Source: Panacagrimonas perspica
GTDB lineage: Bacteria; Pseudomonadota; Gammaproteobacteria; Nevskiales; Nevskiaceae
Direction of reading: 5' to 3'
NCBI RefSeq assembly: GCF_004364935.1
Contig: NZ_SOBT01000008.1
Span: 1,925,534 to 1,989,533, forward strand
Length of the DNA: 64,000 nt
How positions within the stretch are numbered: the first letter of the stretch is position 1; every line of letters starts with the position of its first letter. Position numbers and translations under genes: made by a program. Below are positions 41,737-50,157 of this stretch, piece by piece. The notes beneath the pieces were generated by a model that saw nothing but the letters and a program-made list of their open reading frames with translations, was not told the DNA's origin and did not search any database.

Positions 41737-44178
41737 CTACCCGCCGGCCAGTTTCCGCAGATCCACCTGCTCGCCCAGCACCAGGTCCTCCCGCGCCGCG
41801 AACCCGGGCTTGATCCACCAGACCAGCAACGGCAGCACGATCAGCGACAGCAGCATGTTGATCAGCATCACGGCCACCAGCAGCAGGCCCATGTCCGCCA
41901 TGAACTTGAGATCGGACAGGAAATACCAGGGCAGGATGCCCACCAGCATGATCGTGGCGGTGAACATGATGGCCTTGCCAGTGGTCGTCAGCGCCGCGTG
42001 GATGCTGCGGCCCCAGTCCTGGCCCTGCGCGTTGAACTCCTCGCAGATGCGCGACAGCAGGTAGATGCCGTAGTCGATGCCCACGCCCACGCCGATCACC
42101 GCCACGATCACCGCGTTGATGTCCAGGCCGATCCCCAGCAGGTGCATGGCCGACAACAGCATGAAATTCGACAGGTTCACCGGCACCAGCAGGATCACGG
42201 CGGCCAAGACCGAGCGGTACGCGTAGCTCGACACCGCCAGCACCGCGATATTCACCAGCGCCAGGATCAGCCACTGGTAACGGTCGACCACCACGTTCAT
42301 CGCCTGCTGGAGCGCGATGAACCCGGTGGCCAGCCGGATGCGGAAATGCGGGTGATCGATTCCCACCGCATCGACCGCCCGGCGCGCACTGGCCAGCGCG
42401 GCGTCGACGGTTTCCTGCTTGTTGTCCTTGTACCAGAGCGAAATCGTCGAATCCTGCTGCTCGAAATCGATGATGTGGCTGAAATTCACCGGGCTGGTGC
42501 CGTGCGTGATCGCAATCGCCGCGCCGGTGGTCGCCACCTCGTTCAGGTCCAGCGGCATCCACTTCGGATTGCCGCCGGCGAACAGGCGATTTCCTTCCAT
42601 CATGTAATCGCTGAACGACAGCGTCTCGCGAGGCGGCAGCACCGGGTCGTTCTCGACCATCTTCTGGATCGCCTGCGACACCTGCACGACGTCGGGCGTG
42701 CGCGACACGCGCGTCTCCAAATCCAGCTTCTTGGCCTCGAACACGATCTCCAAGGTGTTGGTGCCGGGAAAGTGGGAGTTGATCGCCCGCACGGCCGTGT
42801 TGAAGTCGGAGTCGTGCCAGAGCAGGTTGCTGCCCTCCACCGGGTTGCCGATCCGGATCAGCGACGCGGTGTAGACGGCCCCCACCCCCAGCAGGACGAC
42901 GACGACGCTGGTGGCGCGCGCCCTGGGACCATGGCTCAGCGACGAGAGCGCACCGAGTGCGCGCTTCTGCAGCAGGTGGATGCCGCGCTCGCGCTGCATG
43001 CCGCCGACGATCTGGTCCAGGTTCTTCGGCACCGGCAGCCAGGACAGCAGGATCGAGATCAGGAACACGCCGGTCGGGATGATCCACAGCGCCCAGAACC
43101 CGCAGAAGATCGCGTGGCGCACCATCGTCGGGATCGGCGCCACCGCGATGAAGACGATGCCGAAGACGTCCGTCAGGATGCCGAGGATCGACGGCGCCAT
43201 CATGATCGCCATCGTGATCTCCGCCGCGCGGCGACGATCGCCGACGTGCTGCAGCACCTCGTAGTAGCGCTCGGTGTACTGCACGCAGTGCGAGAACGAT
43301 CGCGCCATCAGCAGCAGCGGCACGATCATCAGCAGTGGCTCGATCGGCTGCCTGAGCCAGCCCGCCAGGCCGAATCCCCAGATGGCCGCCACGACGCTGC
43401 AGACGATCGGCGTCACCATGCCGGCGACGTTGCGCATGTACAGCATCAGCGCCAGCATCAGCGCGCCCAGCGTCACGAAGAAGATGCCGTAGGTCTGCTT
43501 CTGCAGGTGGTAGACCCAGCCTGTCAGCATCGGCTGTCCGGCGAGGTAGATCTCGTGGTCGGCATCGCGCGCCTTGTCGGCGAGGTCCCTGACGTACGCG
43601 AAGACCTCGCCGTAATCCAGACGGCTTTCGATGAACGTCGCGTTGACCAGCGTCGCGGTGTCGTCGCGCGAGATCAGGAACACGCGGGCGTTGGGCGAGC
43701 GCTCCACGCGACGACGGAAGTCCTCCACGTCCTCGGGATGGACCGGCGGCCGATCGTCCATCAGCGGGCGCATATCCACGCCGGTGGGCGTGGCCTCCAC
43801 GTAGCGCGCCTTCTCGGTGGTGATCGACAGCACCTGGTCGTGGTCGACGCCGGGGGCAAGATCGATATCGCGCGTGACCTGCCAGACCTTGGCCAGGGTC
43901 TCGGGGTTGTAGATCGTCGGCTCGGCGTCCGCTGCGTCCGGATGGGCCAGCCGGCGCTTGATCATCAGGCTGATCGTCAGCGGATTGCCGAAATTCGGGT
44001 GGTCCTGGAAGGTCTGGACGAAGGGGTCGTCCCTCGGCAGCAGGTCCGAGAAGATCGTGCGGATCTCGACGCCCGGCAGGCCGGCGGCGAAGCCGATCGT
44101 CACGATCACGAACAGCGCCAGCACGGCGACCCGGTAGCGCATGACCCAGCGCGCAATCCGAAAACGCAGAGGTTCCAT
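41737..44178 (-). CDS. RND/MMPL-family exporter
   Basis: The 813-residue protein has 12 predicted helices in two MMPL halves, each with a large periplasmic loop after the first helix. Markers are VLALFVIVTIGFAAGLPGVE at helix 1, and GVGVGIDYGIYLLSR and IMLVGILPWYFLSDLKFMAD near the C-terminal sterol-sensing-like region. Relatives are the uncharacterised RND exporters and HpnN-like hopanoid transporters of lipid-metabolising bacteria, so lipid or sterol-like cargo is plausible but unproven. No membrane-fusion or outer-membrane partner is adjacent. It is divergent from the nitronate-monooxygenase-like gene. Confidence 0.88.
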   Translation of the reverse strand: MEPLRFRIARWVMRYRVAVLALFVIVTIGFAAGLPGVEIRTIFSDLLPRDDPFVQTFQDHPNFGNPLTISLMIKRRLAHPDAADAEPTIYNPETLAKVWQVTRDIDLAPGVDHDQVLSITTEKARYVEATPTGVDMRPLMDDRPPVHPEDVEDFRRRVERSPNARVFLISRDDTATLVNATFIESRLDYGEVFAYVRDLADKARDADHEIYLAGQPMLTGWVYHLQKQTYGIFFVTLGALMLALMLYMRNVAGMVTPIVCSVVAAIWGFGLAGWLRQPIEPLLMIVPLLLMARSFSHCVQYTERYYEVLQHVGDRRRAAEITMAIMMAPSILGILTDVFGIVFIAVAPIPTMVRHAIFCGFWALWIIPTGVFLISILLSWLPVPKNLDQIVGGMQRERGIHLLQKRALGALSSLSHGPRARATSVVVVLLGVGAVYTASLIRIGNPVEGSNLLWHDSDFNTAVRAINSHFPGTNTLEIVFEAKKLDLETRVSRTPDVVQVSQAIQKMVENDPVLPPRETLSFSDYMMEGNRLFAGGNPKWMPLDLNEVATTGAAIAITHGTSPVNFSHIIDFEQQDSTISLWYKDNKQETVDAALASARRAVDAVGIDHPHFRIRLATGFIALQQAMNVVVDRYQWLILALVNIAVLAVSSYAYRSVLAAVILLVPVNLSNFMLLSAMHLLGIGLDINAVIVAVIGVGVGIDYGIYLLSRICEEFNAQGQDWGRSIHAALTTTGKAIMFTATIMLVGILPWYFLSDLKFMADMGLLLVAVMLINMLLSLIVLPLLVWWIKPGFAAREDLVLGEQVDLRKLAGG

Positions 44179-44289
44179 GTGTCCCGCCGCCGCTGGCTGG
44201 TTCCCGCCGACTATGGCATGTCGCTACATGTTCGCGACGTCGTCCCCGATAGAATCGCAGACCCCCACAGCCTTCCACGGACCGCGTCG

Positions 44290-45261
44290 ATGAAAACCCG
44301 CATTACCGAAATGCTTGGCACGAAGTACCCCATCATCCAGGGCGGAATGATGTGGGTCGGTCGCGCCGAACTCGTTGCCGCCGTCTCCAACGCCGGCGCC
44401 TTCGGCATCATCACGGCGCTCACGCAGCCCACGCCCGAGCACCTGGTCAAGGAAATCGAGCGCACGCGCACGCTGACCGACAAGCCGTTCGGCGTGAACC
44501 TCACGATCCTGCCCTCGGCCAAGCCGCCGCCGTACGAGGCCTACCTCGACGCCATCCTCGACAACGGCATCAAGGTGATCGAGACCGCGGGCAACAATCC
44601 CAAGGAGTTCATCGCCAAGGCCAAGGCGCGCGGCGTGAAGATCATCCACAAGTGCACCGCAGTGCGGCACGCGCTGTCCGCCGAGCGCAACGGCGTGGAC
44701 GCCGTCTCGATCGACGGCATGGAATGCGCCGGCCACCCGGGTGAAGACCAGATCGGCTGCCTGGTGCTGTTCGCGATCGCCGCCAAGAAGCTGAAGATCC
44801 CCCTCGTCGCGTCCGGCGGCATCGCGGACGGCCGCACGATGGCGGCGGCCTTGGCCATGGGCATCGACGGCATCAACATGGGCACGCGCTTCTGCGTCAC
44901 CAAGGAAGCGCCGATCCACGACAAGATCAAGCAGTTGCTCGTCGACAAGTCCGAGCGCGACACGCTGCTGATCTTCCGCACGCTGCACAACACCGGTCGC
45001 GTGCTCAAGACCTCCGTTTCGGAGGAAGTCGTGGCCACCGAGAACCGTCCGGGCGGCTGCGAGTTCAAGGACATCCAGCACCTGGTCTCCGGCGCCAAGG
45101 GCCGCGAGGCGCTGGAGAGCGGCGACGAAAGCAAGGGACTCATCTGGGCCGGCCAGACGGTGGGCCTGATCGACGACATCCCCACCTGCGCCGAACTGAT
45201 CGACAAGATGGTGCGCGAGTGCCGCGAGCTGCTGTCGGCGGCCCGCGACAAGGTGAACTGA
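44290..45261 (+). CDS. Nitronate monooxygenase-like flavoprotein
   Basis: The 323-residue FMN barrel protein starts KTRITEMLGTKYPIIQGGMM, the typical NPD/FabK N-terminus. Its AGHPGED loop (in DGMECAGHPGEDQIG, about 143–157) and SGGIADGRTMAAALAMGIDG follow, then NMGTRFCVTKEAPIH for phosphate binding. Relatives include nitronate monooxygenases and a group seen beside acyl-CoA-dependent aromatic or steroid catabolism genes; the real substrate is unknown. The frame is open far upstream by chance; the ATG at 44290 fits the family. It is followed 15 bp later by a hydrolase gene. Confidence 0.86.
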   Translation: MKTRITEMLGTKYPIIQGGMMWVGRAELVAAVSNAGAFGIITALTQPTPEHLVKEIERTRTLTDKPFGVNLTILPSAKPPPYEAYLDAILDNGIKVIETAGNNPKEFIAKAKARGVKIIHKCTAVRHALSAERNGVDAVSIDGMECAGHPGEDQIGCLVLFAIAAKKLKIPLVASGGIADGRTMAAALAMGIDGINMGTRFCVTKEAPIHDKIKQLLVDKSERDTLLIFRTLHNTGRVLKTSVSEEVVATENRPGGCEFKDIQHLVSGAKGREALESGDESKGLIWAGQTVGLIDDIPTCAELIDKMVRECRELLSAARDKVN

Positions 45262-45276
45262 GCACAGCCGCCGCCG

Positions 45277-46143
45277 ATGACGTCCGACTTCCAGACGCGC
45301 CGCTACACCGGGGCGCAGGGCCTGCAGCTCGCCGCCGATGTCGGCGGCGATCCCGCGCACCCGCCCGTCGTGATGCTCCACGGCGGCGGACAAACGCGAC
45401 ACTCCTGGGGCACGGCGATGCGCGAGCTCGTCGCGCAGGGCTTCCACGTGGTGAATCTCGATGCCCGCGGTCACAGCGACAGCGACTGGTCGCCGGATGC
45501 CGACTACGAGCTCCCGACCCTGGCGGCGGATCTCAAGGCGGTGATCGCCACCTTGCGCTCGCCGCCGGCGCTGGTCGGCGCCTCGATGGGCGGCGCCACC
45601 TCGCTGTACGCGGTGGGCAACACCCCCGAACCGATCGCACGTGCACTCGTGATGGTCGACATCGTGCCCCGCATCGAGCAGGCCGGCGGCGACAAGATCG
45701 GCGCCTTCATGCGCGCCAATCCGGAGGGTTTCGCCACGCTCGAGGACGCGGCCGATGCGGTGGCCGCCTACTACCCGCACCGCCCGCGGCCCAAGGACCC
45801 GAGCGGCCTGATGAAGAACCTGCGCCGGCGCGACGACGGTCGTCTGCACTGGCACTGGGACCCGCAGCTGTTCGCGCGACCGCGCAAGGACCGGCCGCCC
45901 GAGCCGCCGCGCTTCACCGAGCAGTTGCTGCACGCCTGCCCCGGCGTGCACATCCCCACGCTGCTGGTGCGGGGCCTGAACAGCGACATCGTCGGCGACG
46001 CCGGCGTTGCCGAGTTCAAGCAGGCGCTGCCGCAGCTGGAAGTGTTCGATGTCGTTGGCGCGGGCCACATGGTGGCCGGCGATCGCAACGACGCGTTCAA
46101 TCACGGCGTCGTGAGCTTCCTGAAGCGCACGATCAACCCGTAG
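45277..46143 (+). CDS. Alpha/beta hydrolase
   Basis: The 288-residue protein has the alpha/beta-hydrolase fold: oxyanion VVMLHGGGQTRHSWG, the nucleophile elbow VGASMGGATS (Ser about 104), and the His in GAGHMVAGDRND (about 267). It resembles haloalkane dehalogenase/epoxide-hydrolase/esterase-type enzymes; the substrate is unknown. It follows the nitronate-monooxygenase-like gene by 15 bp and is probably co-transcribed. The stop codon is the TAG of a TAGCCCGG repeat. Confidence 0.86.
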   Translation: MTSDFQTRRYTGAQGLQLAADVGGDPAHPPVVMLHGGGQTRHSWGTAMRELVAQGFHVVNLDARGHSDSDWSPDADYELPTLAADLKAVIATLRSPPALVGASMGGATSLYAVGNTPEPIARALVMVDIVPRIEQAGGDKIGAFMRANPEGFATLEDAADAVAAYYPHRPRPKDPSGLMKNLRRRDDGRLHWHWDPQLFARPRKDRPPEPPRFTEQLLHACPGVHIPTLLVRGLNSDIVGDAGVAEFKQALPQLEVFDVVGAGHMVAGDRNDAFNHGVVSFLKRTINP

Positions 46144-46205
46144 CCCGGACGCGGTCCGGGAGCTTTTCCGCCTTCGAGCGCCGCTCCCGGACTTCGTCCG
46201 GTTAA
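46139..46205. repeat. TAGCCCGG repeat, copy 5 (degenerate)
   Basis: The left arm is CGTAGCCCGGACGCGGTCCG; the right arm ends TCCGGTTAAG instead of TCCGGGCTACG, so it is decayed. It supplies the stop codon of the hydrolase gene. Confidence 0.78.
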
Positions 46206-46275
46206 GGGCTGCGCGCGGCCGCCAATCGGCCTAATCTGCGGATATCGAGAGGACCAGGCAGCCGGAGCGCTACCC

Positions 46276-46902
46276 ATGATCGGAATCCCCATCGGACTGC
46301 TGACCGCCAACGCGGTGGAGTGGGCTCTCCACAAGCACGTGCTGCATGGCTGGGGCCGCACGCGGGGTACGTTCTGGTCCTTCCACTTCCACGAGCACCA
46401 CAAGCTGGTGCGCCAGGGCGACTACCACGACCCGAACTACCACCGGTTCCCGCTGGGCCTGCACGCACAGGGCAAGGAAGCCTGGGGACTGATCGCCGGC
46501 AGCCTCGCGGTGGCGCCGCTGTTTCCGGTCGCCCCGTTCTTCGTCGGCACGCTGTGGTACTCGGCGGCCAACTACTACCGCATCCACAAGCACTCGCACC
46601 TCGACCCGGCCTGGGGCCAGTCGCGCATTCCCTGGCACTACGACCACCACATGGGTCGCAACCCGAACGCCAACTGGTGCGTGACGCGGCCCTGGTTCGA
46701 CTACGTGATGGGCACGCGCGAGTTCACCGAAGGCAGCCCGCGCGAGAGCAACGTGCTGGGACTGCCCGGGTTGCCGGCGTGGATCGCGCGAAGGTTGCCC
46801 AAGCCGGAGTCGCTGGCCAGCGAGCATGCGGCGCCAGCGGCGCGCGCCGTTCCGACCGTCCGCGCCCGTCCGGATCAGCGTCCCACCGTAGCCCGGACGT
46901 AG
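46276..46902 (+). CDS. Sterol desaturase/fatty acid hydroxylase superfamily protein
   Basis: The 208-residue membrane protein carries the histidine clusters of the di-iron fatty acid hydroxylase family: HKHVLH (about 18–23), HEHHK (about 39–43), HKHSH and HYDHH (about 104–122). It is short compared with sterol desaturases, with hydrophobic segments at about 1–15 and 70–95. Substrates could be fatty acids, carotenoids or sterols. The C-terminal tail (PTVRARPDQRPTVART) runs into a TAGCCCGG repeat, and its TAG stop is a variant base within the left arm, so the last residues are repeat-encoded. Confidence 0.84.
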   Translation: MIGIPIGLLTANAVEWALHKHVLHGWGRTRGTFWSFHFHEHHKLVRQGDYHDPNYHRFPLGLHAQGKEAWGLIAGSLAVAPLFPVAPFFVGTLWYSAANYYRIHKHSHLDPAWGQSRIPWHYDHHMGRNPNANWCVTRPWFDYVMGTREFTEGSPRESNVLGLPGLPAWIARRLPKPESLASEHAAPAARAVPTVRARPDQRPTVART

Positions 46903-46955
46903 TCCGGGATTCCCCTCGCAAACAGAGCGCAGCCCCGGACTTCGTCCGGGCTACG
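46887..46955. repeat. TAGCCCGG repeat, copy 6
   Basis: The left arm has GGACGTAGTCCGG (T for A in the loop), which creates the stop codon of the preceding gene. The right arm is CCGGACTTCGTCCGGGCTAC. Confidence 0.85.
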
Positions 46956-47075
46956 GGATCGGTCTTGCCCAATGTCGATTCCGGGGATTCCCGTTCGTCG
47001 TTCACAGGAAGGGCGCGTCGATGGCGGCGCTGCCCGGCTCCGTTCAACCCATCCTTCACGACGAGGACGCTCGAC

Positions 47076-47576
47076 ATGCAGATCAAGCACAACACGAGGA
47101 TCACGCCCTGCCTGTGGTTCGACGACCAGGGCGAGGCTGCGGCCGAGTTCTACGTCTCGGTGTTCAAGAATTCGCGCATCACGCAGATCGCCCGCTACGG
47201 CGAAGCCGGCAAGGAAATTCACGGTCGCCCGGCGGGTTCGGTGATGACAGTCGCGTTCGAACTCGACGGCCAGAGCTTCACCGCACTCAACGGCGGGCCG
47301 TACTTCAAGTTCAACGAAGCGGTCTCGCTGCAGGTCAACTGCGAGACGCAGACCGAGGTCGATCACTACTGGGACCAGCTGTCGGCCGGCGGCGATCCGA
47401 AAGCCCAGCAATGCGGCTGGGTGAAGGATCGCTACGGCCTGTCGTGGCAGATCGTGCCGACCGTGCTGCAGGAACTGGTCACCGATCCTGATACCGCCCG
47501 TGCCGAGCGAGCGTTCACGGCGATGCTGAAAATGAAGAAGCTCGACATTGCCGAGCTCAAGCGCGCGGCCGGCTGA
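47076..47576 (+). CDS. PhnB-like VOC domain protein
   Basis: The 166-residue protein belongs to the VOC fold family often annotated 3-demethylubiquinone-9 methyltransferase/PhnB. It starts ITPCLWFDDQGEAAAEFYVS, with FELDGQSFTALNGGPYFKFN and a WDQL–CGWVKDRYGLSWQIVP second half. The name is historical; the function is unknown, with no methyltransferase motifs. The ATG at 47076 follows GAGGAC; upstream frame extension is not supported. It lies between two TAGCCCGG repeats. Confidence 0.86.
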   Translation: MQIKHNTRITPCLWFDDQGEAAAEFYVSVFKNSRITQIARYGEAGKEIHGRPAGSVMTVAFELDGQSFTALNGGPYFKFNEAVSLQVNCETQTEVDHYWDQLSAGGDPKAQQCGWVKDRYGLSWQIVPTVLQELVTDPDTARAERAFTAMLKMKKLDIAELKRAAG

Positions 47577-47578
47577 CG

Positions 47579-47647
47579 CGTAGCCCGGACGAAGTCCGGG
47601 GTTGCGCTCTCTATTCGAGAGAAACCCCGGACTTCGTCCGGGCTACG
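47579..47647. repeat. TAGCCCGG double-hairpin repeat, copy 7
   Basis: CGTAGCCCGGACGAAGTCCG on the left and its perfect reverse complement on the right. The spacer contains a small inverted motif (CTCTATTCGAGAG). It separates the converging PhnB-like and flavin monooxygenase genes. Confidence 0.9.
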
Positions 47648-47650
47648 GGC

Positions 47651-49465
47651 TTATTCCTTGTGATGCACCTTGCCGGCGCCATACACCGGCGTCGGAATCC
47701 CTTCGCTGCGGGCCTTGAGCTGCAGCGCCACGAACTGCGAGTAATGCCGCGACTGGTGCAGGTTGCCGCCGTGGAACCAGAGGTTGGGCTGCGCGGTGGG
47801 CTTCCACAGATTGCGCAGCTCGCCTTCCCACGGCCCCGGATCCTTGGTCGTGCCCGAACCCAGGCCCCAGCACTTGCCGACCTTGTTGGCGACCTTCTTC
47901 GAGATCAGCTTGGCGGCCCAGTTGCTCATCGAGCCGTAGCCGGTTGCGTAGACGATCAGGTCCGCCGGCAGCTCGCTGCCATCCGACAGCACGACCGAAC
48001 GCGGCTTGATCTGGCTGATCGTCACGCCGCTGCGCAGCTTGACGCGGCCATCGGCCACCAGCTCGGAGGCGCCGACGTCGATGTAGTAGCCGGAGCCGCG
48101 ACGCAGGTACTTCATGAACAGGCCGGTGTCGTCTTCGCCGAAGTCGAGCAGGAAGCCAGCCTTCTCCAGCCTCGCGTAGAAGTCGGCGTCGCGCTGCTTC
48201 ATCGCGGCGTAGATCGGCACCTGGAACGCCGGCAGCAGCTTGTACGGAATCGAGGCGAAGATCAGGTCGGCCTTGTCCGTCGTGATGCCGTTCTTCACCG
48301 CGGACTCGGAATACAGCGATCCCAGTCCCAGCTCGAGCAGCGACTCCGAGCGCGCGATGTGCGTCGACGAGCGCTGGATCATCGTGACGTCCGCGCCGTG
48401 CTCCCACAGGTCCGCGCAGATATCGTGTGCCGAGTTGTTCGACCCGAGCACGACGCAGTGCTTGCCCTCCCAGCCCTCGCCTCCCGGATGCTGGCTCGAG
48501 TGATGCTGCTTGCCCTCGAAGGTTTCGGCGCCCGGAATCTCCGGCACCGACGCGAAGCCCGACACGCCGGTGGCGAGCACGAGCTGCGTCGGCCGCAGCA
48601 CGACTTTCTGCTTGCCCCGCTTGACCGTTACTTCCCACGTGCCGCTCGCCTCGTCGAACGAGGCTTTCTGGCAGGTCGTGTTGCTCCAGTAGTTGAGCTC
48701 CATGACCTTGACGTACATCTCGAGCCAGTCGCCCATCTTGTCCTTGGGCGTGAACACCGGCCAATCCGCCGGAAACGGCAGGTAGGGCATGTGGTCGTAC
48801 CAGACCGGGTCGTGCAGGCACAGCGACTTGTAGCGCTTGCGCCAGGAGTCGCCGGCCTTCGCGTTCTTCTCGATCACCAGCGCCGAGACGCCGAGCTTGC
48901 GCAGCCGCGCCGCGAGGCCAATGCCGCCCTGCCCGCCACCGATGATCAGCACGTAGGGCTGCTTCGAATAGCCGAGCTCGGCTTCTTCCTGCTCGCGCAG
49001 ATCCAGCCAGGTCTTGCGGTCCTTCGAGGCGCCGTGCTCGGCGCCCTTGATGCGGCGCTCGCCGTTCTTCTCCTCGTGGCCGATGAGCTCCTTCATCGTC
49101 GTCAGCAAGGTCCAGCAACGATCGCCCTTCAGGCGGATCTGTCCGTACCCGCGCGCCACGGCGGTCTCGAACGTGATCCAGGCTTCGGTGACGCCGTCGG
49201 CGCTGGTGGCCTCGCCTTCGACGCGCCAGGTGTGCGGCTTCACGTTGTCGAGCGTCGCGGCGAGCATCGCCTTGATCTGCTTGCGGCCCTCGAGCGTCTT
49301 GATGTTCCACGTGAACGCGATCAGGTCGCGCCAGTAGGAATCCTCTTCGAACAGGTTGGCCGCCGCGGCGGCATCCGCCGCTTCGAGTGCGGCGGAAAAC
49401 TTCGAGAGCCACATCACGACCTGCGCGGTGGCAGGGTTCATCGGGGCGCCGGAATCTGCGGCCAT
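47651..49465 (-). CDS. Flavin-containing monooxygenase with N-terminal NTF2-like domain
   Basis: The 604-residue protein has an NTF2/SnoaL-like domain (about 10–130) joined to a class B flavin monooxygenase. The FAD loop is VLIIGGGQGGIGLAARL (about 172–188), the NADPH loop is VVLGSNNSAHDICADL, and DLIVYATGYGSM closes the FAD domain. Relatives include Baeyer–Villiger and N-hydroxylating enzymes, and this NTF2-fused type is common in degraders of terpenoids and steroids; the substrate is unknown. AAGGAG precedes the ATG at 49465. It follows a VOC gene on the same strand by 63 bp. Confidence 0.9.
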   Translation of the reverse strand: MAADSGAPMNPATAQVVMWLSKFSAALEAADAAAAANLFEEDSYWRDLIAFTWNIKTLEGRKQIKAMLAATLDNVKPHTWRVEGEATSADGVTEAWITFETAVARGYGQIRLKGDRCWTLLTTMKELIGHEEKNGERRIKGAEHGASKDRKTWLDLREQEEAELGYSKQPYVLIIGGGQGGIGLAARLRKLGVSALVIEKNAKAGDSWRKRYKSLCLHDPVWYDHMPYLPFPADWPVFTPKDKMGDWLEMYVKVMELNYWSNTTCQKASFDEASGTWEVTVKRGKQKVVLRPTQLVLATGVSGFASVPEIPGAETFEGKQHHSSQHPGGEGWEGKHCVVLGSNNSAHDICADLWEHGADVTMIQRSSTHIARSESLLELGLGSLYSESAVKNGITTDKADLIFASIPYKLLPAFQVPIYAAMKQRDADFYARLEKAGFLLDFGEDDTGLFMKYLRRGSGYYIDVGASELVADGRVKLRSGVTISQIKPRSVVLSDGSELPADLIVYATGYGSMSNWAAKLISKKVANKVGKCWGLGSGTTKDPGPWEGELRNLWKPTAQPNLWFHGGNLHQSRHYSQFVALQLKARSEGIPTPVYGAGKVHHKE

Positions 49466-49528
49466 GCTGTCTTCTCCTTGGTTCTTCTTATGGGGTGCCT
49501 CGAATCGACTGCGCGCAGCGACGCCGGT

Positions 49529-50068
49529 TCACGCCGGACGTGCGGGCACCCATTCCTCGGGCTCCGGAAATTCGAAGCCTTCGGGGAAATCGAAGATCTC
49601 GACGGTCGTGCCGACGAGGTCTTCGGTGCCGAAGTAGGCGTAGCGAACCGTCGTCCACTTGCCCGCCTGCACGTTCTTCAGGCCGAGCTTCTCGAATTTC
49701 TCGCACTGCTGGTCGAACGTCAGGCCGTTGCAGGCCTGGCCGACGTGCTGGATGCCCTCGCCGTGCTTGGCCAGGAAATCCTTGTAGATGCTCGGGCCTT
49801 CCAGTGGCTGGATCACTTCCCACATCATCGTGCCCGACGTCGCCAGCGCCAGGCGCATCGAATAGCGCTCCGGCTTGCCCATGTACGTCTGCTCCTTCAC
49901 CGTCTCGGGGCTGAAGGTGTAGATGCGCCACGGACCGACGCCGAGTTTCACGAAGCCGTCGAGCGTGCGACGGATGTCGTTGGTGACCACGCACACCTGG
50001 ATGGTGTCGCCGATGAAGCTGTTGGACAGGCTCGCAGGCCCGGTGACCTGGGGATGGTTCTGGCTCAC
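49529..50068 (-). CDS. VOC family (glyoxalase/epimerase-like) protein
   Basis: The 179-residue protein has two VOC modules: IQVCVVTNDIRRTLDGFVKL at the start and GIQHVGQACNGLTFDQQCEK in the second half. A metal-site His (HVGQ) and Glu (TTVEIFDFPE) are in the usual positions. It resembles methylmalonyl-CoA-epimerase and dioxygenase-like proteins. The start is a GTG at 50068, because GAGGAG lies five bases before it; an ATG six codons upstream lacks such a site. It probably works with the flavin monooxygenase encoded next to it, but the reaction is unknown. Confidence 0.84.
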   Translation of the reverse strand: MSQNHPQVTGPASLSNSFIGDTIQVCVVTNDIRRTLDGFVKLGVGPWRIYTFSPETVKEQTYMGKPERYSMRLALATSGTMMWEVIQPLEGPSIYKDFLAKHGEGIQHVGQACNGLTFDQQCEKFEKLGLKNVQAGKWTTVRYAYFGTEDLVGTTVEIFDFPEGFEFPEPEEWVPARPA

Positions 50069-50073
50069 GTCGT

Positions 50074-50079
50074 CTCCTC
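50074..50079 (-). promoter_or_regulatory. Ribosome-binding site deciding the VOC gene start
   Basis: GAGGAG on the minus strand sits five bases before the GTG at 50068 and inside the codons that would follow the upstream ATG at 50086, which argues for the GTG start. Confidence 0.7.
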
Positions 50080-50157
50080 GATTCATGGGGTCCCTGTTGG
50101 CGGGACCTCGAACCGCAGACTAGCAGCCCTTTTTCGGGCTGCCATGACGGGAAACCC